NCBI GenBank assembly: GCA_003214695.1
Contig: QCLI01000008.1
Span: 1-52,261 of the forward strand
Source of the DNA: Prochlorococcus sp. AG-412-P08
Lineage (GTDB): Bacteria; Cyanobacteriota; Cyanobacteriia; PCC-6307; Cyanobiaceae
DNA: 52,261 nt
Direction of reading: 5' to 3'
The translations under genes and the position numbers were made by a program. The notes beneath the pieces were generated by a model. The model was not told the origin of the DNA. It saw only the letters and a list, made by a program, of their open reading frames with translations, and did no database searches. This document shows positions 20,151 through 28,830 of this stretch, piece after piece. Each line of letters opens with the position of its first letter. The first letter of the stretch is position 1.

Positions 20151-23100
20151 ATGATTAGCTTTACAGATTACTTTAATTCTAATTTGAAGCCTATAATAGT
20201 TTTTGATGGAGCTATGGGAACAGCTCTTCAAGATCAGAATCTACAGGCGAAGGATTTTGGAGGACCAGAACTAGAGGGTTGTAATGAGAATTTAGTTAGG
20301 TCAAATCCAGAAGCTGTTAAGTTGGTACATAGAAGTTATTTAGAAGCTGGCTGCGATGTCATAGAAACAAATACATTTGGAGCCACCTCTATAGTTTTGG
20401 AAGAATATAACCTACAAAATGATGTATATGAAATAAACCTTAAGGCTGCTAAGTTAGCAAAAGAATTAGCAATAAAATATACTACGAAAAATAAGCCAAG
20501 ATTCGTAGCAGGATCTATTGGTCCTACAACTAAACTACCTACACTTGGACATATTAAATTTGATGCACTGGTTGATTCCTATATGGAGCAAGTTGAAGCA
20601 CTTATAGATGGAGATGTAGACTTAATTGTTATTGAAACATGCCAAGATGTTCTCCAAATAAAGTGTGCAATTAATGGAGTAAATAAAGCTATGATTTCTA
20701 GGAATAAACGACTTCCTATAATGGTTTCAGTAACCATGGAGACTACAGGAACTATGTTACTTGGCACTGAAATATCAGCAGTTATAAATATACTGGAGCC
20801 TTTTAAAATAGATATTTTAGGGATTAATTGTGCTACAGGCCCTGCAGAAATGAAATCACATATAGAATATTTAAGTGCAGAATCACCATTTGAAATTAGT
20901 TGTGTGCCCAATGCAGGCCTTCCTGAAAATATATCTGGAAAAGCCCACTATAGATTGACTCCAATAGAATTAAAAATGCAATTAATGCATTTTATAAATG
21001 ATTTAGGAGTTCGTATTGTAGGAGGTTGTTGTGGCACTACTCCTGAACATATTAAATCATTAGTTGACCTAACTAGCGACATAAAGGATTCAACCCTACT
21101 AGCTAGGTCTAATAATAATAGAAGAAAAGGTATCTCATCAGTATATGAAATGACAGAATATAATCAAGATAGTTCATTCCTAATAGTAGGAGAACGTTTA
21201 AATGCAAGTGGATCAAAAAAAGTTAGAGACCTTCTAAATGAAAATGACTGGGATGGACTAATTCAGGTTGCTAAAACTCAATTAAAGGAGCATGCTCATG
21301 TAATTGATGTAAATGTAGACTATGTCGGAAGAGATGGAGAAGAAGATATGGAGGAATTGGTTTCAAGATTAGTTACTAATATAAATCTCCCCTTAATGTT
21401 GGATTCTACCGATTTTCGAAAAATGGAGCGGGGATTAAAACGAGCTGGAGGTAAATGTATTCTCAACTCTACTAATTATGAAGATGGTAATGATCGATTC
21501 TTTAAAGTTCTAGACCTCTGTAAGGCTTATGGTTCAGCCGTAGTTATTGGTACAATTGACGAAAATGGCATGGCCCGCGGCCATGAGGAAAAATTAGAAA
21601 TAGTTAAGAGATCCTATATAGATACTATTGAATATGGCATAAGTGATTCGGATATTTTTTATGATCCATTAGTCCTTCCAATTTCTACAGGTTTAGAGGA
21701 GGATCGTAAAAATGCTAGTGAAACAATTAAGGCTATAGCTAAAATAGACAATTTATATCCAAATGTTCATATCATTCTTGGAATATCTAACGTAAGTTTT
21801 GGTTTAAACCCAGCAGCTCGCATCACTTTAAACTCTGTATTTCTAGATGAATGTTTAAAGGTTGGACTAGATTCAGCTATTGTATCTCCGGCTAAGATTC
21901 TCCCACTCCAAAAAATAACCAAGGATCAACTAAAAGTTTGTTTAGATCTTATCTATGATAGACGTAAATTCGAGGATGGTATATGCACTTATGATCCATT
22001 AACTCACTTAACTAATTTATTCTCTAATATTTCTCCTCAAAGTCTTAAACAACGAACAAGCGAATTAAAGAAGCTTCCCTTAGAGGAACGGCTAAAGAAA
22101 CATATTATAGATGGAGAAAAGGTAGATCTTGAGGATAATTTGAATTCTGCACTTAAACTATATGAACCCTTACATATAATAAATAATTATTTATTGGATG
22201 GGATGAAGGTAGTAGGTGATTTATTTGGCTCAGGAAAAATGCAACTCCCCTTTGTATTACAGGCTGCTGAGACTATGAAATATGCAGTATCAATTTTAGA
22301 ACCTCACATGGAAAGTGATGAACAAGGTATCCAATCAAAGGGCACCTTCTTGATAGCAACTGTTAAAGGAGATGTACATGATATTGGTAAGAATCTAGTA
22401 GATATTATATTATCTAATAATGGCTATAAAGTGATAAACCTTGGTATAAAACAAGATATCTCAGAAATCATTGGAGCACAAAATAAATACCAAGCAGATT
22501 GCATAGCAATGAGTGGATTACTAGTTAAATCGACAGCTTTTATGAAGGATAATCTTGAAGCTCTTAATAAAGAAGGAATTTCCGTACCGGTAATTCTTGG
22601 AGGCGCAGCACTTACTCCTAAATTTGTAAATGGGGATTGTAATAGTGTTTATTCTGGCATAGTTATTTATGGCAAAGATGCTTTTACTGATTTAAGATTT
22701 ATGGACGAGTATATGAAAGCAAAGAATTCTAATAAGTGGAATGATAAAGTAGGTTTTATAGATTCTTTACCTGAAGGAATATCTATTAAGCAAAAAGAAA
22801 TACAAGACGAACCTAAAATTGATAATAAACGTATTTCGCAAACAAGTACTTCTAAGGTACTTAACATTTCCACAGTTAGATCTCCATTTATAAAGAAGGA
22901 ACTTCCTATCGTTCCTCCATTTGTGGGAACTAGAGTATTACAATATAATGAGTTAGATGTAGACAAATTATTTTACTTATTAGATAAAAATGCCCTATTT
23001 TCAAGCCAGTGGCAATTCAAAAAAGCCAAGGATCAAACTAAAGCTGATCATATTAGGTTTCTCGATTCAAAAGCTTCTAAAATCCTTTCCGATTGGAAAT

Positions 23101-23708
23101 ATAGAGTTATAGAGGAACAACTAATTAACCCATCTCTCGTTTATGGTTATTTTCCGTGTATGCGGTTTGGTAATCAGTTAAGGGTATATTCATTTAATCA
23201 AACAAGATTACTAGGTACTTTTAATTTTCCTAGACAGAAAGGAAAGAGTCAATATTGTATTTCTGATTATTTTAATGAAAATCTGAATAGCAAACCTATA
23301 GATTTCCTTCCTATGCAGGCAGTAACTATGGGCCAAGTAGCTTCTGAATTTGCCCAGTTTCTTTTTAAAGAAGATAGATATTCTGATTATTTATATTTCC
23401 ATGGCCTGACTGTGCAGTTAGCAGAGGCATTAGCTGAATATTGTCACTCATTAATAAGAATCGAATGTGGATTCTCATTAGAGGAACCAGATGATATTAG
23501 AGGTATACTTGCGCAAAGATATAGAGGTTGCAGATACTCATTTGGATATCCAGCTTGCCCAAATGTTAGTGATTCTAGAAAGCAATTAGATTGGCTTGAA
23601 GCTTCTCGCATTGGATTAACTATTGACCAGTCTGATCAACTTATACCTGAACAAAGCACCACGGCTATTATAGCGTTGCATTCAAAGGCTAAATACTTCA
23701 GTGCCTGA
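20151..23708 (+). CDS. metH: Cobalamin-dependent methionine synthase
   Basis: Transfers a methyl group from methyltetrahydrofolate to homocysteine through cobalamin. All four modules are present: the homocysteine domain (1-310) with zinc cysteines in GINCATGP and GGCCGTTPEH; the pterin-binding domain (about 340-600; VGERLNASGSKKVRDLL); the Cap and B12-binding domains (about 640-880) with the cobalt-ligand motif KGDVHDIGKN; and the C-terminal AdoMet reactivation domain (about 930-1185; RGCRYSFGYPACP). Length 1185 is full-size. With cobN and cobU in the same window, it points to B12 made in-house for methionine synthesis. Confidence 0.97.
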   Translation: MISFTDYFNSNLKPIIVFDGAMGTALQDQNLQAKDFGGPELEGCNENLVRSNPEAVKLVHRSYLEAGCDVIETNTFGATSIVLEEYNLQNDVYEINLKAAKLAKELAIKYTTKNKPRFVAGSIGPTTKLPTLGHIKFDALVDSYMEQVEALIDGDVDLIVIETCQDVLQIKCAINGVNKAMISRNKRLPIMVSVTMETTGTMLLGTEISAVINILEPFKIDILGINCATGPAEMKSHIEYLSAESPFEISCVPNAGLPENISGKAHYRLTPIELKMQLMHFINDLGVRIVGGCCGTTPEHIKSLVDLTSDIKDSTLLARSNNNRRKGISSVYEMTEYNQDSSFLIVGERLNASGSKKVRDLLNENDWDGLIQVAKTQLKEHAHVIDVNVDYVGRDGEEDMEELVSRLVTNINLPLMLDSTDFRKMERGLKRAGGKCILNSTNYEDGNDRFFKVLDLCKAYGSAVVIGTIDENGMARGHEEKLEIVKRSYIDTIEYGISDSDIFYDPLVLPISTGLEEDRKNASETIKAIAKIDNLYPNVHIILGISNVSFGLNPAARITLNSVFLDECLKVGLDSAIVSPAKILPLQKITKDQLKVCLDLIYDRRKFEDGICTYDPLTHLTNLFSNISPQSLKQRTSELKKLPLEERLKKHIIDGEKVDLEDNLNSALKLYEPLHIINNYLLDGMKVVGDLFGSGKMQLPFVLQAAETMKYAVSILEPHMESDEQGIQSKGTFLIATVKGDVHDIGKNLVDIILSNNGYKVINLGIKQDISEIIGAQNKYQADCIAMSGLLVKSTAFMKDNLEALNKEGISVPVILGGAALTPKFVNGDCNSVYSGIVIYGKDAFTDLRFMDEYMKAKNSNKWNDKVGFIDSLPEGISIKQKEIQDEPKIDNKRISQTSTSKVLNISTVRSPFIKKELPIVPPFVGTRVLQYNELDVDKLFYLLDKNALFSSQWQFKKAKDQTKADHIRFLDSKASKILSDWKYRVIEEQLINPSLVYGYFPCMRFGNQLRVYSFNQTRLLGTFNFPRQKGKSQYCISDYFNENLNSKPIDFLPMQAVTMGQVASEFAQFLFKEDRYSDYLYFHGLTVQLAEALAEYCHSLIRIECGFSLEEPDDIRGILAQRYRGCRYSFGYPACPNVSDSRKQLDWLEASRIGLTIDQSDQLIPEQSTTAIIALHSKAKYFSA

Positions 23709-23717
23709 GATAAACTC

Positions 23718-23954
23718 TTAGTTTGATTCGCAACATATTTCTTCCATCATTAAAATTATTTCTTCTTGAAATGTATCCATTTCATCGGAGTCACTTAGGT
23801 CCACGCCCTCACCAGCGGCATTTTGAATTAATTCCTGGTAATGAAAAGCGCCTTCGCCATTTGCCAGAAATTCAATTGCTGCTTTTTCACCACTTTCACG
23901 AAATGCTTCGCAAAGAGCGATGAAAGCAGTGTCTTCTGAGAACTCCCAATCCAT
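23718..23954 (-). CDS. Conserved hypothetical acidic protein
   Basis: A 78-residue, strongly acidic protein of unknown function (FREGxEKAAIEFLANGEGAF-like centre, ending in EEICCESN). No signal, membrane helix or known motif is visible apart from a C-terminal Cys pair. Its codon use resembles that of the flanking genes. It looks like a small conserved picocyanobacterial hypothetical, but I cannot name a family. It converges with metH, with nine bases between them. Confidence 0.6.
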   Translation of the reverse strand: MDWEFSEDTAFIALCEAFRESGEKAAIEFLANGEGAFHYQELIQNAAGEGVDLSDSDEMDTFQEEIILMMEEICCESN

Positions 23955-24097
23955 TGAGGAGATATTACTGATTGATTCCTAGACCTTCCCCCCCCTATTA
24001 CGTCAAGTATTTTTCTTAAGAAGCTGGTAATATTTAATGAAGGTAAGACATTTTTTTTTGTTTGTTTGGTGAAAATAGTCTTCTAACAAGGCTTTTC

Positions 24098-24123
24098 ATA
24101 AAGATAGGCTTTATTTATTTTTT
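24098..24123 (+). terminator. Weak hairpin with T tail
   Basis: ATAAAG and CTTTAT form a 6-bp stem around the loop ATAGG, followed by TTATTTTTT. The stem is AT-rich, so termination would be weak. No plus-strand gene ends nearby (metH stops about 390 bases upstream); either metH has a long 3' tail or an unseen transcript ends here. Confidence 0.3.
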
Positions 24124-24150
24124 CAAAATAAATTTACTCTGAGAAGAAAT

Positions 24151-24252
24151 TTAAAATGTAATTAAGTAAAAGTGACGGGACAATTGACGAGAATTTGCTC
24201 GCGCATAGGCCTCTAGGCGACCCAGCAAGCGCCTTACGCGTACTTTTGGCAT
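24151..24252 (-). CDS. Possible 33-residue basic small protein over a GC-rich spot
   Basis: ATG-initiated reading frame of 33 codons beginning MPKVRVRRLLGRLEAY and ending in LITF. It is rich in Arg and Leu and could form a basic amphipathic helix. It uses CGC, CTG, GCG and GCC, codons rare in the flanking genes, so either it is not a typical gene or the GC content reflects a structured RNA. No Shine-Dalgarno sequence is obvious. I do not recognise a family. Confidence 0.25.
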   Translation of the reverse strand: MPKVRVRRLLGRLEAYARANSRQLSRHFYLITF

Positions 24253-24484
24253 ATTTTGATCTGAATTTCAGCTTTGAGCAGCTTAAGCCATAAAATTAAG
24301 TCGAGAAGAGATTCTTCAGTTGCAAGCTAAATTGCTCTTATATATTTGCTTCGCGAAAAATGCAAGTATTTCCATTAATCTAATTTGTTATAAATTGATT
24401 GATATATTACTTGTCTGTATGATAAAGACTAATATAGTGAGGCTTATTTAATTTAAACCTTATAATATTATCTGAATCATTGAT

Positions 24485-25339
24485 ATGGTTATCAAAAGAA
24501 AAGAAAAATATTGGCAGAAATCTCTAGAAATTAGTCAATTAGCTTTAACTACAAAAAGTCTGCAACCACTTTCTACAGAATCTAAAAAATTATTGTTAGG
24601 AAATAATTTATCTTATGAATATAGGAAAATAAAGTCTATAAATTTCAAGTTATCTAGTTTTATAGGACCAAAATTAAATCCTTTTTTACCATGGGATAGA
24701 AATCTTGAGATAGATATGATAGGAAACGATCATGTCCTTATTCTTAACAAGTTTCCAGTCCAGGCTGGTCATATGCTATTAATTACAAGTTCATGGAAAC
24801 CTCAGGATGGATGGTTAGATAGTAGTGACTTCAAATCATTATTATCAATAGAACTAGATACATCTGGTCTCTGGTTTTTTAATAGTGGCCCTAAAGCTGG
24901 CGCAAGTCAAACTCATAGACACCTTCAACTGCTTAGACGTACGGATTTAGAAATGATTTGTCCGTTTGAGAGTTGCTATAAGGAGCCAGCTTCATCAACC
25001 TTCAGAGAAAGTAGTTTACTCAGCAAAAATATATTTGTGAGAACAAGAAATAATGACAGAGAGTCTGATTTGTACTTAAACTACCTTGAACTTACTTCAA
25101 TGGCTGGATTAGGTAATCCTAACAATTTTTTAAAGCCATTGTTCCCCTATAACCTATTGATATCTCCATCATGGATTGCATTAATTAGAAGATCAAAAGA
25201 ATTTGCATACGGTTATGGATTAAATGCTCTAGCTTTTGCTGGATATTTCCTTGGAACAGTTAATTCAGATGAAAGATGGTTTAAAGAAAATGGACCAATA
25301 AATTTATTAGAAGCTGTAGTTGATACAAATTTATTCTGA
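24485..25339 (+). CDS. Ap4A phosphorylase II / ATP adenylyltransferase
   Basis: HIT-superfamily enzyme that splits diadenosine tetraphosphate with phosphate to give ADP and ATP. Key segments are HVLILNKFPVQAGHMLLI (residues about 80-97), NSGPKAGASQTHRHLQLLRR with the histidine cluster HRHLQ, and the C-terminal LLISPSWIALIRRSKE. Length 284 fits cyanobacterial Apa-type proteins. Its last nine bases overlap the end of the convergent small gene. Confidence 0.85.
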   Translation: MVIKRKEKYWQKSLEISQLALTTKSLQPLSTESKKLLLGNNLSYEYRKIKSINFKLSSFIGPKLNPFLPWDRNLEIDMIGNDHVLILNKFPVQAGHMLLITSSWKPQDGWLDSSDFKSLLSIELDTSGLWFFNSGPKAGASQTHRHLQLLRRTDLEMICPFESCYKEPASSTFRESSLLSKNIFVRTRNNDRESDLYLNYLELTSMAGLGNPNNFLKPLFPYNLLISPSWIALIRRSKEFAYGYGLNALAFAGYFLGTVNSDERWFKENGPINLLEAVVDTNLF

Positions 25340-25615
25340 TAGCTGTGAATCTCTACCTATTTGTTGTTCCAATGTCTTTATTGAAGCTGATATAGCCGAT
25401 ATTCTTCTTTCTAGTGAATCCCTATACATTGTTAGCATTTCAAGTTTCCTTTTGTGAAAATAAGTCCTTCTTTTCTCCGGAGAACTAGCTGATGTACAAA
25501 TTTCAGAAATGAACATAATTGAGAAAATATTTTTTTTATCATAGTTAAAAAATACAAATGTTGTGATCATTGTATTTTCATCATCTTTATTTGCCAACTT
25601 AAACGCATCACACAA
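25331..25615 (-). CDS. Conserved hypothetical protein with C-terminal coiled coil
   Basis: A 94-residue protein, soluble by appearance. The C-terminal half (about residues 50-90; YFHKRKLEMLTMYRDSLERR then SASIKTLEQQIG) is helical and likely coiled-coil. The start taken is TTG at 25615; an ATG at 25570 would give 79 residues. No function can be assigned. It converges with the Ap4A phosphorylase gene and is divergent from the RHH/J-domain gene. Confidence 0.6.
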   Translation of the reverse strand: MCDAFKLANKDDENTMITTFVFFNYDKKNIFSIMFISEICTSASSPEKRRTYFHKRKLEMLTMYRDSLERRISAISASIKTLEQQIGRDSQLSE

Positions 25616-25717
25616 AATTAAGGAAAAATAATCACTCTATCAAAATGTAAATAAGAATTTACTCATACCGTCCAAACCATAATAGACACTTAATGTAAAT
25701 TCAGTTGTTCTTCAACA

Positions 25718-26785
25718 GTGCCATCATCGGATCATGAAGGATTAAGGAGAATATCAGTAGATCTTCCAATCGATTTAATAGATCGGTTTGACGAATTAAA
25801 AAATCAATGGGGCTTAAGAAGACGAGGAGCAGTATTAGAAAGATTATTAGAGACTCTATTTGATGATGAGAATACAGAAAAAGAAAAGGATTTGCCTTTT
25901 ACTTCAACTTCTATAGTTAATCTAGAGGAAAATCAACTTGAAATAAAAGACATACAAGAAAAAAGCTATATTGATGATAATGCAATCATATTAATTAACT
26001 CCGAAAAAATAGAAAAGGTATCATCGAATTCAAAAGAAACAAAAGTAGAATTAAATCTGGGCAAAAATAGTGACGTATCTAAGCTTAAGAATAGGCAAAC
26101 TAAAGGTATCGACCTGCCAGGGTTCATAAGAAAAAAGACAGAGCGACTGAAAACAAGCCTAGGTAAAACACAAAGTTTTGATAAAGACTATCACTCAATT
26201 ATCCATTCAATTAACCAATCTGTTCTTCAGGAATGTATAGACGAATCAATTTCACACTGGGTTGCTCTATATGGTAACAAACCAAAGGATGAGGTAATAG
26301 AAGCTGGGATGATATGGATTGCTAGGGAAATTTGGCCATATCTTGATGATACTGAGAACCTTCCCTTTACTTGGTTTGCTGCTAATAAACTAATGACAAG
26401 ATTCTGTCCTTCTTGGGTGAAGAAAGAACCTTCATTTCAATTAATAATGGTGATTGCCGGCGTACTAGAAGATCCATTTGCAACAAATACTTTACGGGAT
26501 AGAATTCCTACCCTTATAAGAAGATTTGTAAATAGCTTTAAACGAAGACAAAATGTTACCTCATTCCAAACACTTGAATCAACAATGACAATTCATGGCG
26601 CGCTTCGATTACTAGATTTACCAGTAACTGCGGGCAAGTCAATATCTCTATCTACAGTTAGAGATGCATATAAAAAACTTGCTCTTTCAAATCATCCAGA
26701 CTCTGGGGGTTCAACAGAAGCTATGCGCAAAGTTAATGAAGCTTATCAACTACTTAAAGATCTCTATAAAAAGAAGGATAAGTAG
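25718..26785 (+). CDS. Ribbon-helix-helix-like protein fused to a C-terminal J domain
   Basis: 355 residues, GTG start. Residues about 9-48 (RRISVDLPIDLIDRFDELK then RRRGAVLERLLETLF) look like a ribbon-helix-helix DNA-binding fold. A charged low-complexity linker follows (about 50-150), then a helical middle domain of unknown type, and a C-terminal J domain from about 305 with His326-Pro-Asp in SNHPDSGG. J domains recruit Hsp70, so this is probably a DnaK co-chaperone with an additional DNA-binding or dimerising head. A J-only annotation would miss the N-terminal part. The HPD motif and position are seen; the RHH call rests on pattern only. Confidence 0.7.
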   Translation: MPSSDHEGLRRISVDLPIDLIDRFDELKNQWGLRRRGAVLERLLETLFDDENTEKEKDLPFTSTSIVNLEENQLEIKDIQEKSYIDDNAIILINSEKIEKVSSNSKETKVELNLGKNSDVSKLKNRQTKGIDLPGFIRKKTERLKTSLGKTQSFDKDYHSIIHSINQSVLQECIDESISHWVALYGNKPKDEVIEAGMIWIAREIWPYLDDTENLPFTWFAANKLMTRFCPSWVKKEPSFQLIMVIAGVLEDPFATNTLRDRIPTLIRRFVNSFKRRQNVTSFQTLESTMTIHGALRLLDLPVTAGKSISLSTVRDAYKKLALSNHPDSGGSTEAMRKVNEAYQLLKDLYKKKDK

Positions 26786-26904
26786 TATCAATAGTCTCAT
26801 ATAGGACTCACTCCTGGTCCAATAAAGGGTCTCAGTTGAGAGTTACTATACGCTACTTTGTTATTATCTAGGCCGTCGATGAAACATATAAGCCAAGACT
26901 TATT

Positions 26905-26940
26905 CATATGGAAATCTATAATTTCAGTATGATTTTTTTT
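26905..26940 (+). terminator. Putative intrinsic terminator downstream of the J-domain gene
   Basis: CATAT-G-GAAAT pairs with ATTTC-A-GTATG (one G/A mismatch and one wobble) around the loop CTATA. A single A and then eight T follow. It lies 120 bases beyond the stop of the RHH/J-domain gene, the only upstream plus-strand gene it could serve. Confidence 0.45.
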
Positions 26941-27086
26941 AGTTTTTTTCCTTTAAATTTACTTATTTGTATATCCCTCTATAGCTAGATACATTTGAAA
27001 TCGCTTTTTATTAGGCATTAGCCTAACTGAAATCATTTTATCAGCCAATTACGGACAAAATTCGGCCAGATTATATATACACATGG

Positions 27087-27111
27087 AAAATCATTGCACT
27101 GCAATGGTTTT
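27087..27111. repeat. Inverted repeat with A-tract and T-tract ends
   Basis: AAAATCATTGCA, a single C, then TGCAATGGTTTT: twelve pairs with one T-G wobble. As RNA it would fold as a 10-bp stem with loop CACUG and U residues at the end, so it could terminate transcription in either direction. It abuts the next inverted repeat. Confidence 0.6.
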
Positions 27112-27153
27112 CAGTGCTGCGTAACTGCCTGATAGACAGTTACGCAGCACTGA
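27111..27153. repeat. Perfect 17-bp inverted repeat with 9-base loop
   Basis: TCAGTGCTGCGTAACTG (27111-27127), loop CCTGATAGA, then CAGTTACGCAGCACTGA (27137-27153), with no mismatch. As RNA, three T-G wobbles could extend the stem outward. It has no T tail, so it is not a standard terminator. A perfect 17-bp stem in AT-rich intergenic DNA is unlikely by chance. Confidence 0.85.
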
Positions 27154-27453
27154 GGGGATATTCTCGGACCCAGTTAGAAATTGAATTCGTCGCGTTCGTT
27201 GTGTTTCGTATTGCTTAGATGGGACTCAGATATAGACCCAGATTGGTTCTTATTTGAGACTAGGTAGATAGGTTTTCGGGTTTTAGATTACCCTTTAAAT
27301 TAAATCTGTAAATACAACGATCCTCAAGGCTTCCTATTTAGACTGGTTTACCAGTCTCGCATGAGTCCCACTTATGGACTTATAGTGAGTCTAAAATGCT
27401 ACTGACGATACGTTGCACTTCGGCTAATTTGTTTATATGAGCACTAGTAGAAT

Positions 27454-28830
27454 TTGTTGATCTCAGCCTCGTTATTTTCTGGCAGTGTCATTAAAGTGTT
27501 TTGCCATGATCTTGATAAATTGGGAATAGGGATATGTAAGTTTGAGTCGATAGTTATTTTTGTCCATGGTCTAATTCCAGGAGATTTAGCAGAAGTTACC
27601 TGCACATATAAAAAAGGCAATCTTTGGTATGCTGAGTTAAATAAACTTATCAATAAATCTATTTACAGGAGAGAACCTCCATGTAAGGTTTTTAATGATT
27701 GTGGTGGATGCTCTCTTCAACAGATTGATTATAAGTATCAAGTCCAAATTAAGAATAAATCCCTTTTGGATAATTTACAAAGGATTGGAAGTTTGACTAA
27801 TCTTCCAGCTATTAATAGCATATCATCTTCTCAAATATATAATTATCGCAATAAAGCCATTATTCCAGTTAGAGCAAATAAGCAAACCGGAATAATTTCA
27901 GGTTATTACAGGCCTGGGAGTCATGAGATTGTAAATATAGAGAATTGCCCAGTTATATACGAGGACCTAAATTCTGTTTTCATTACTATAAAGTCTATTA
28001 TTAATAATAAAGGGTTAAAGGCAGACCCTGATAGTATTGAGAAGGGTTATCTCAGACATATTGTTTTAAAACAGGCCTATTATACAGGGGAGATTCAGGT
28101 TGGTTTTATTTCAGGTCATCCACTAAATGATGAATTCAATTCAATTGCAATTGAATTGTCTAGGAATTTCCCACAAATAGTCAGTATAGTAAACAATATC
28201 CAACCATTAAACACTAATAAAATATTTGGTATTACGACTAATGTTTTATACGGAAGAGAATATATATTTGAGCTATTTTGTAATCTCAAATTTATTATCG
28301 GTATTCAGACCTTTTTTCAAGTTAACATTAAAGAGGCACAGCGAGCTATAGACCTTATAAGAAAGGATGTCAAAGCTAACGTAACTACAAACAAAGTAAT
28401 AGATGCATATTCTGGCATTGGCACAATATCTCTTCCTGTTTCTTCATTAGGTATTGAAGTCATAGGTATAGAACAAAATAATGATTCCTATAATTATTCA
28501 TTAATTAATAAAGCAAATAATTCACTAAATTCCGTTGAATTCATACATGGAGATGTTCAGAATCATCTTATTGACCTTTTGAGTAGTTCTGATTATTTAA
28601 TTGTGGATCCGCCAAGAAAAGGTTTGTCTGAAAAGGTTTTAAAAACTATAATAACTAAGAAGCCAAAGCATATAAGTTATCTTAGCTGTAACTCAGCAAC
28701 ACTCTCTCGAGATCTCAAGATTTTGTGCAATCATAATTTATATTTTCTTAGGTCAATCTACACATTTGATTTCTTCCCTCAGACAACACATCTCGAATCC
28801 TTAGTATTTTTAAGTTTAACTACTTCTTAA
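27454..28830 (+). CDS. 23S rRNA (uracil-C5)-methyltransferase, RlmD/RumA family
   Basis: SAM-dependent methyltransferase forming m5U in 23S rRNA. The N-terminal TRAM/OB domain (residues about 10-65), the Fe-S cysteines in CKVFNDCGGC plus a fourth in ENCPVIY, the SAM motif IDAYSGIGTISLP, DPPRKGLS, and the nucleophilic Cys in LSCNSATLSRDL identify the family. Length 458 is typical. The start is uncertain: TTG at 27454 or 27457, with no in-frame ATG nearby. Whether it is RlmD or RlmC/TrmA-like by target cannot be decided here. Its end overlaps pheT by 15 bases, convergent. Confidence 0.88.
   Translation: MLISASLFSGSVIKVFCHDLDKLGIGICKFESIVIFVHGLIPGDLAEVTCTYKKGNLWYAELNKLINKSIYRREPPCKVFNDCGGCSLQQIDYKYQVQIKNKSLLDNLQRIGSLTNLPAINSISSSQIYNYRNKAIIPVRANKQTGIISGYYRPGSHEIVNIENCPVIYEDLNSVFITIKSIINNKGLKADPDSIEKGYLRHIVLKQAYYTGEIQVGFISGHPLNDEFNSIAIELSRNFPQIVSIVNNIQPLNTNKIFGITTNVLYGREYIFELFCNLKFIIGIQTFFQVNIKEAQRAIDLIRKDVKANVTTNKVIDAYSGIGTISLPVSSLGIEVIGIEQNNDSYNYSLINKANNSLNSVEFIHGDVQNHLIDLLSSSDYLIVDPPRKGLSEKVLKTIITKKPKHISYLSCNSATLSRDLKILCNHNLYFLRSIYTFDFFPQTTHLESLVFLSLTTS

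Larger units (their letters stand above)
23955..24484 (+). other. 530-base intergenic region with a GC-rich spot
   Basis: Long for this compact genome. It contains a run of eight C near 23989, an AT hairpin followed by T residues (24098-24123), a clearly GC-rich spot around 24173-24250 amid AT-rich flanks, and a small stem near 24345-24365 (TTGC...GCAA around TTCGCG). A 33-codon ORF on the minus strand covers the GC-rich spot. I see no tRNA fold and no recognised ncRNA. It must also hold the promoters for the flanking divergent genes. Confidence 0.5.
26786..27453 (+). other. 668-base intergenic region with several hairpins
   Basis: No convincing ORF in either strand. The region holds a terminator-like hairpin (26905-26940), a TTAGGC-ATTA-GCCTAA hairpin (27011-27026), two abutting larger inverted repeats (27087-27153) and a GACTGG-TTTA-CCAGTC hairpin (27341-27356). 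GGACTCA or GAGTCC recurs at about 26806, 27222 and 27364. I looked for tRNA, tmRNA, SRP RNA and transposon ends and found none that fit. An unrecognised ncRNA or the remains of a lost gene are the best guesses. Confidence 0.5.

Noticed and set aside
20579-22966. Long open frames antisense to metH
   Set aside because: They are shadows of a well-supported gene on the other strand, with low-complexity Ser/Ile-rich translations.
26908-26988. 26-codon hydrophobic ORF on the plus strand
   Set aside because: T-rich DNA gives Phe and Leu codons by chance, and it overlaps the terminator-like hairpin.
27160-27453. tmRNA, SRP RNA or 6S RNA
   Set aside because: No tRNA-like acceptor or tag-peptide code, no SRP core motif, and no 6S-type long imperfect duplex could be found by eye.
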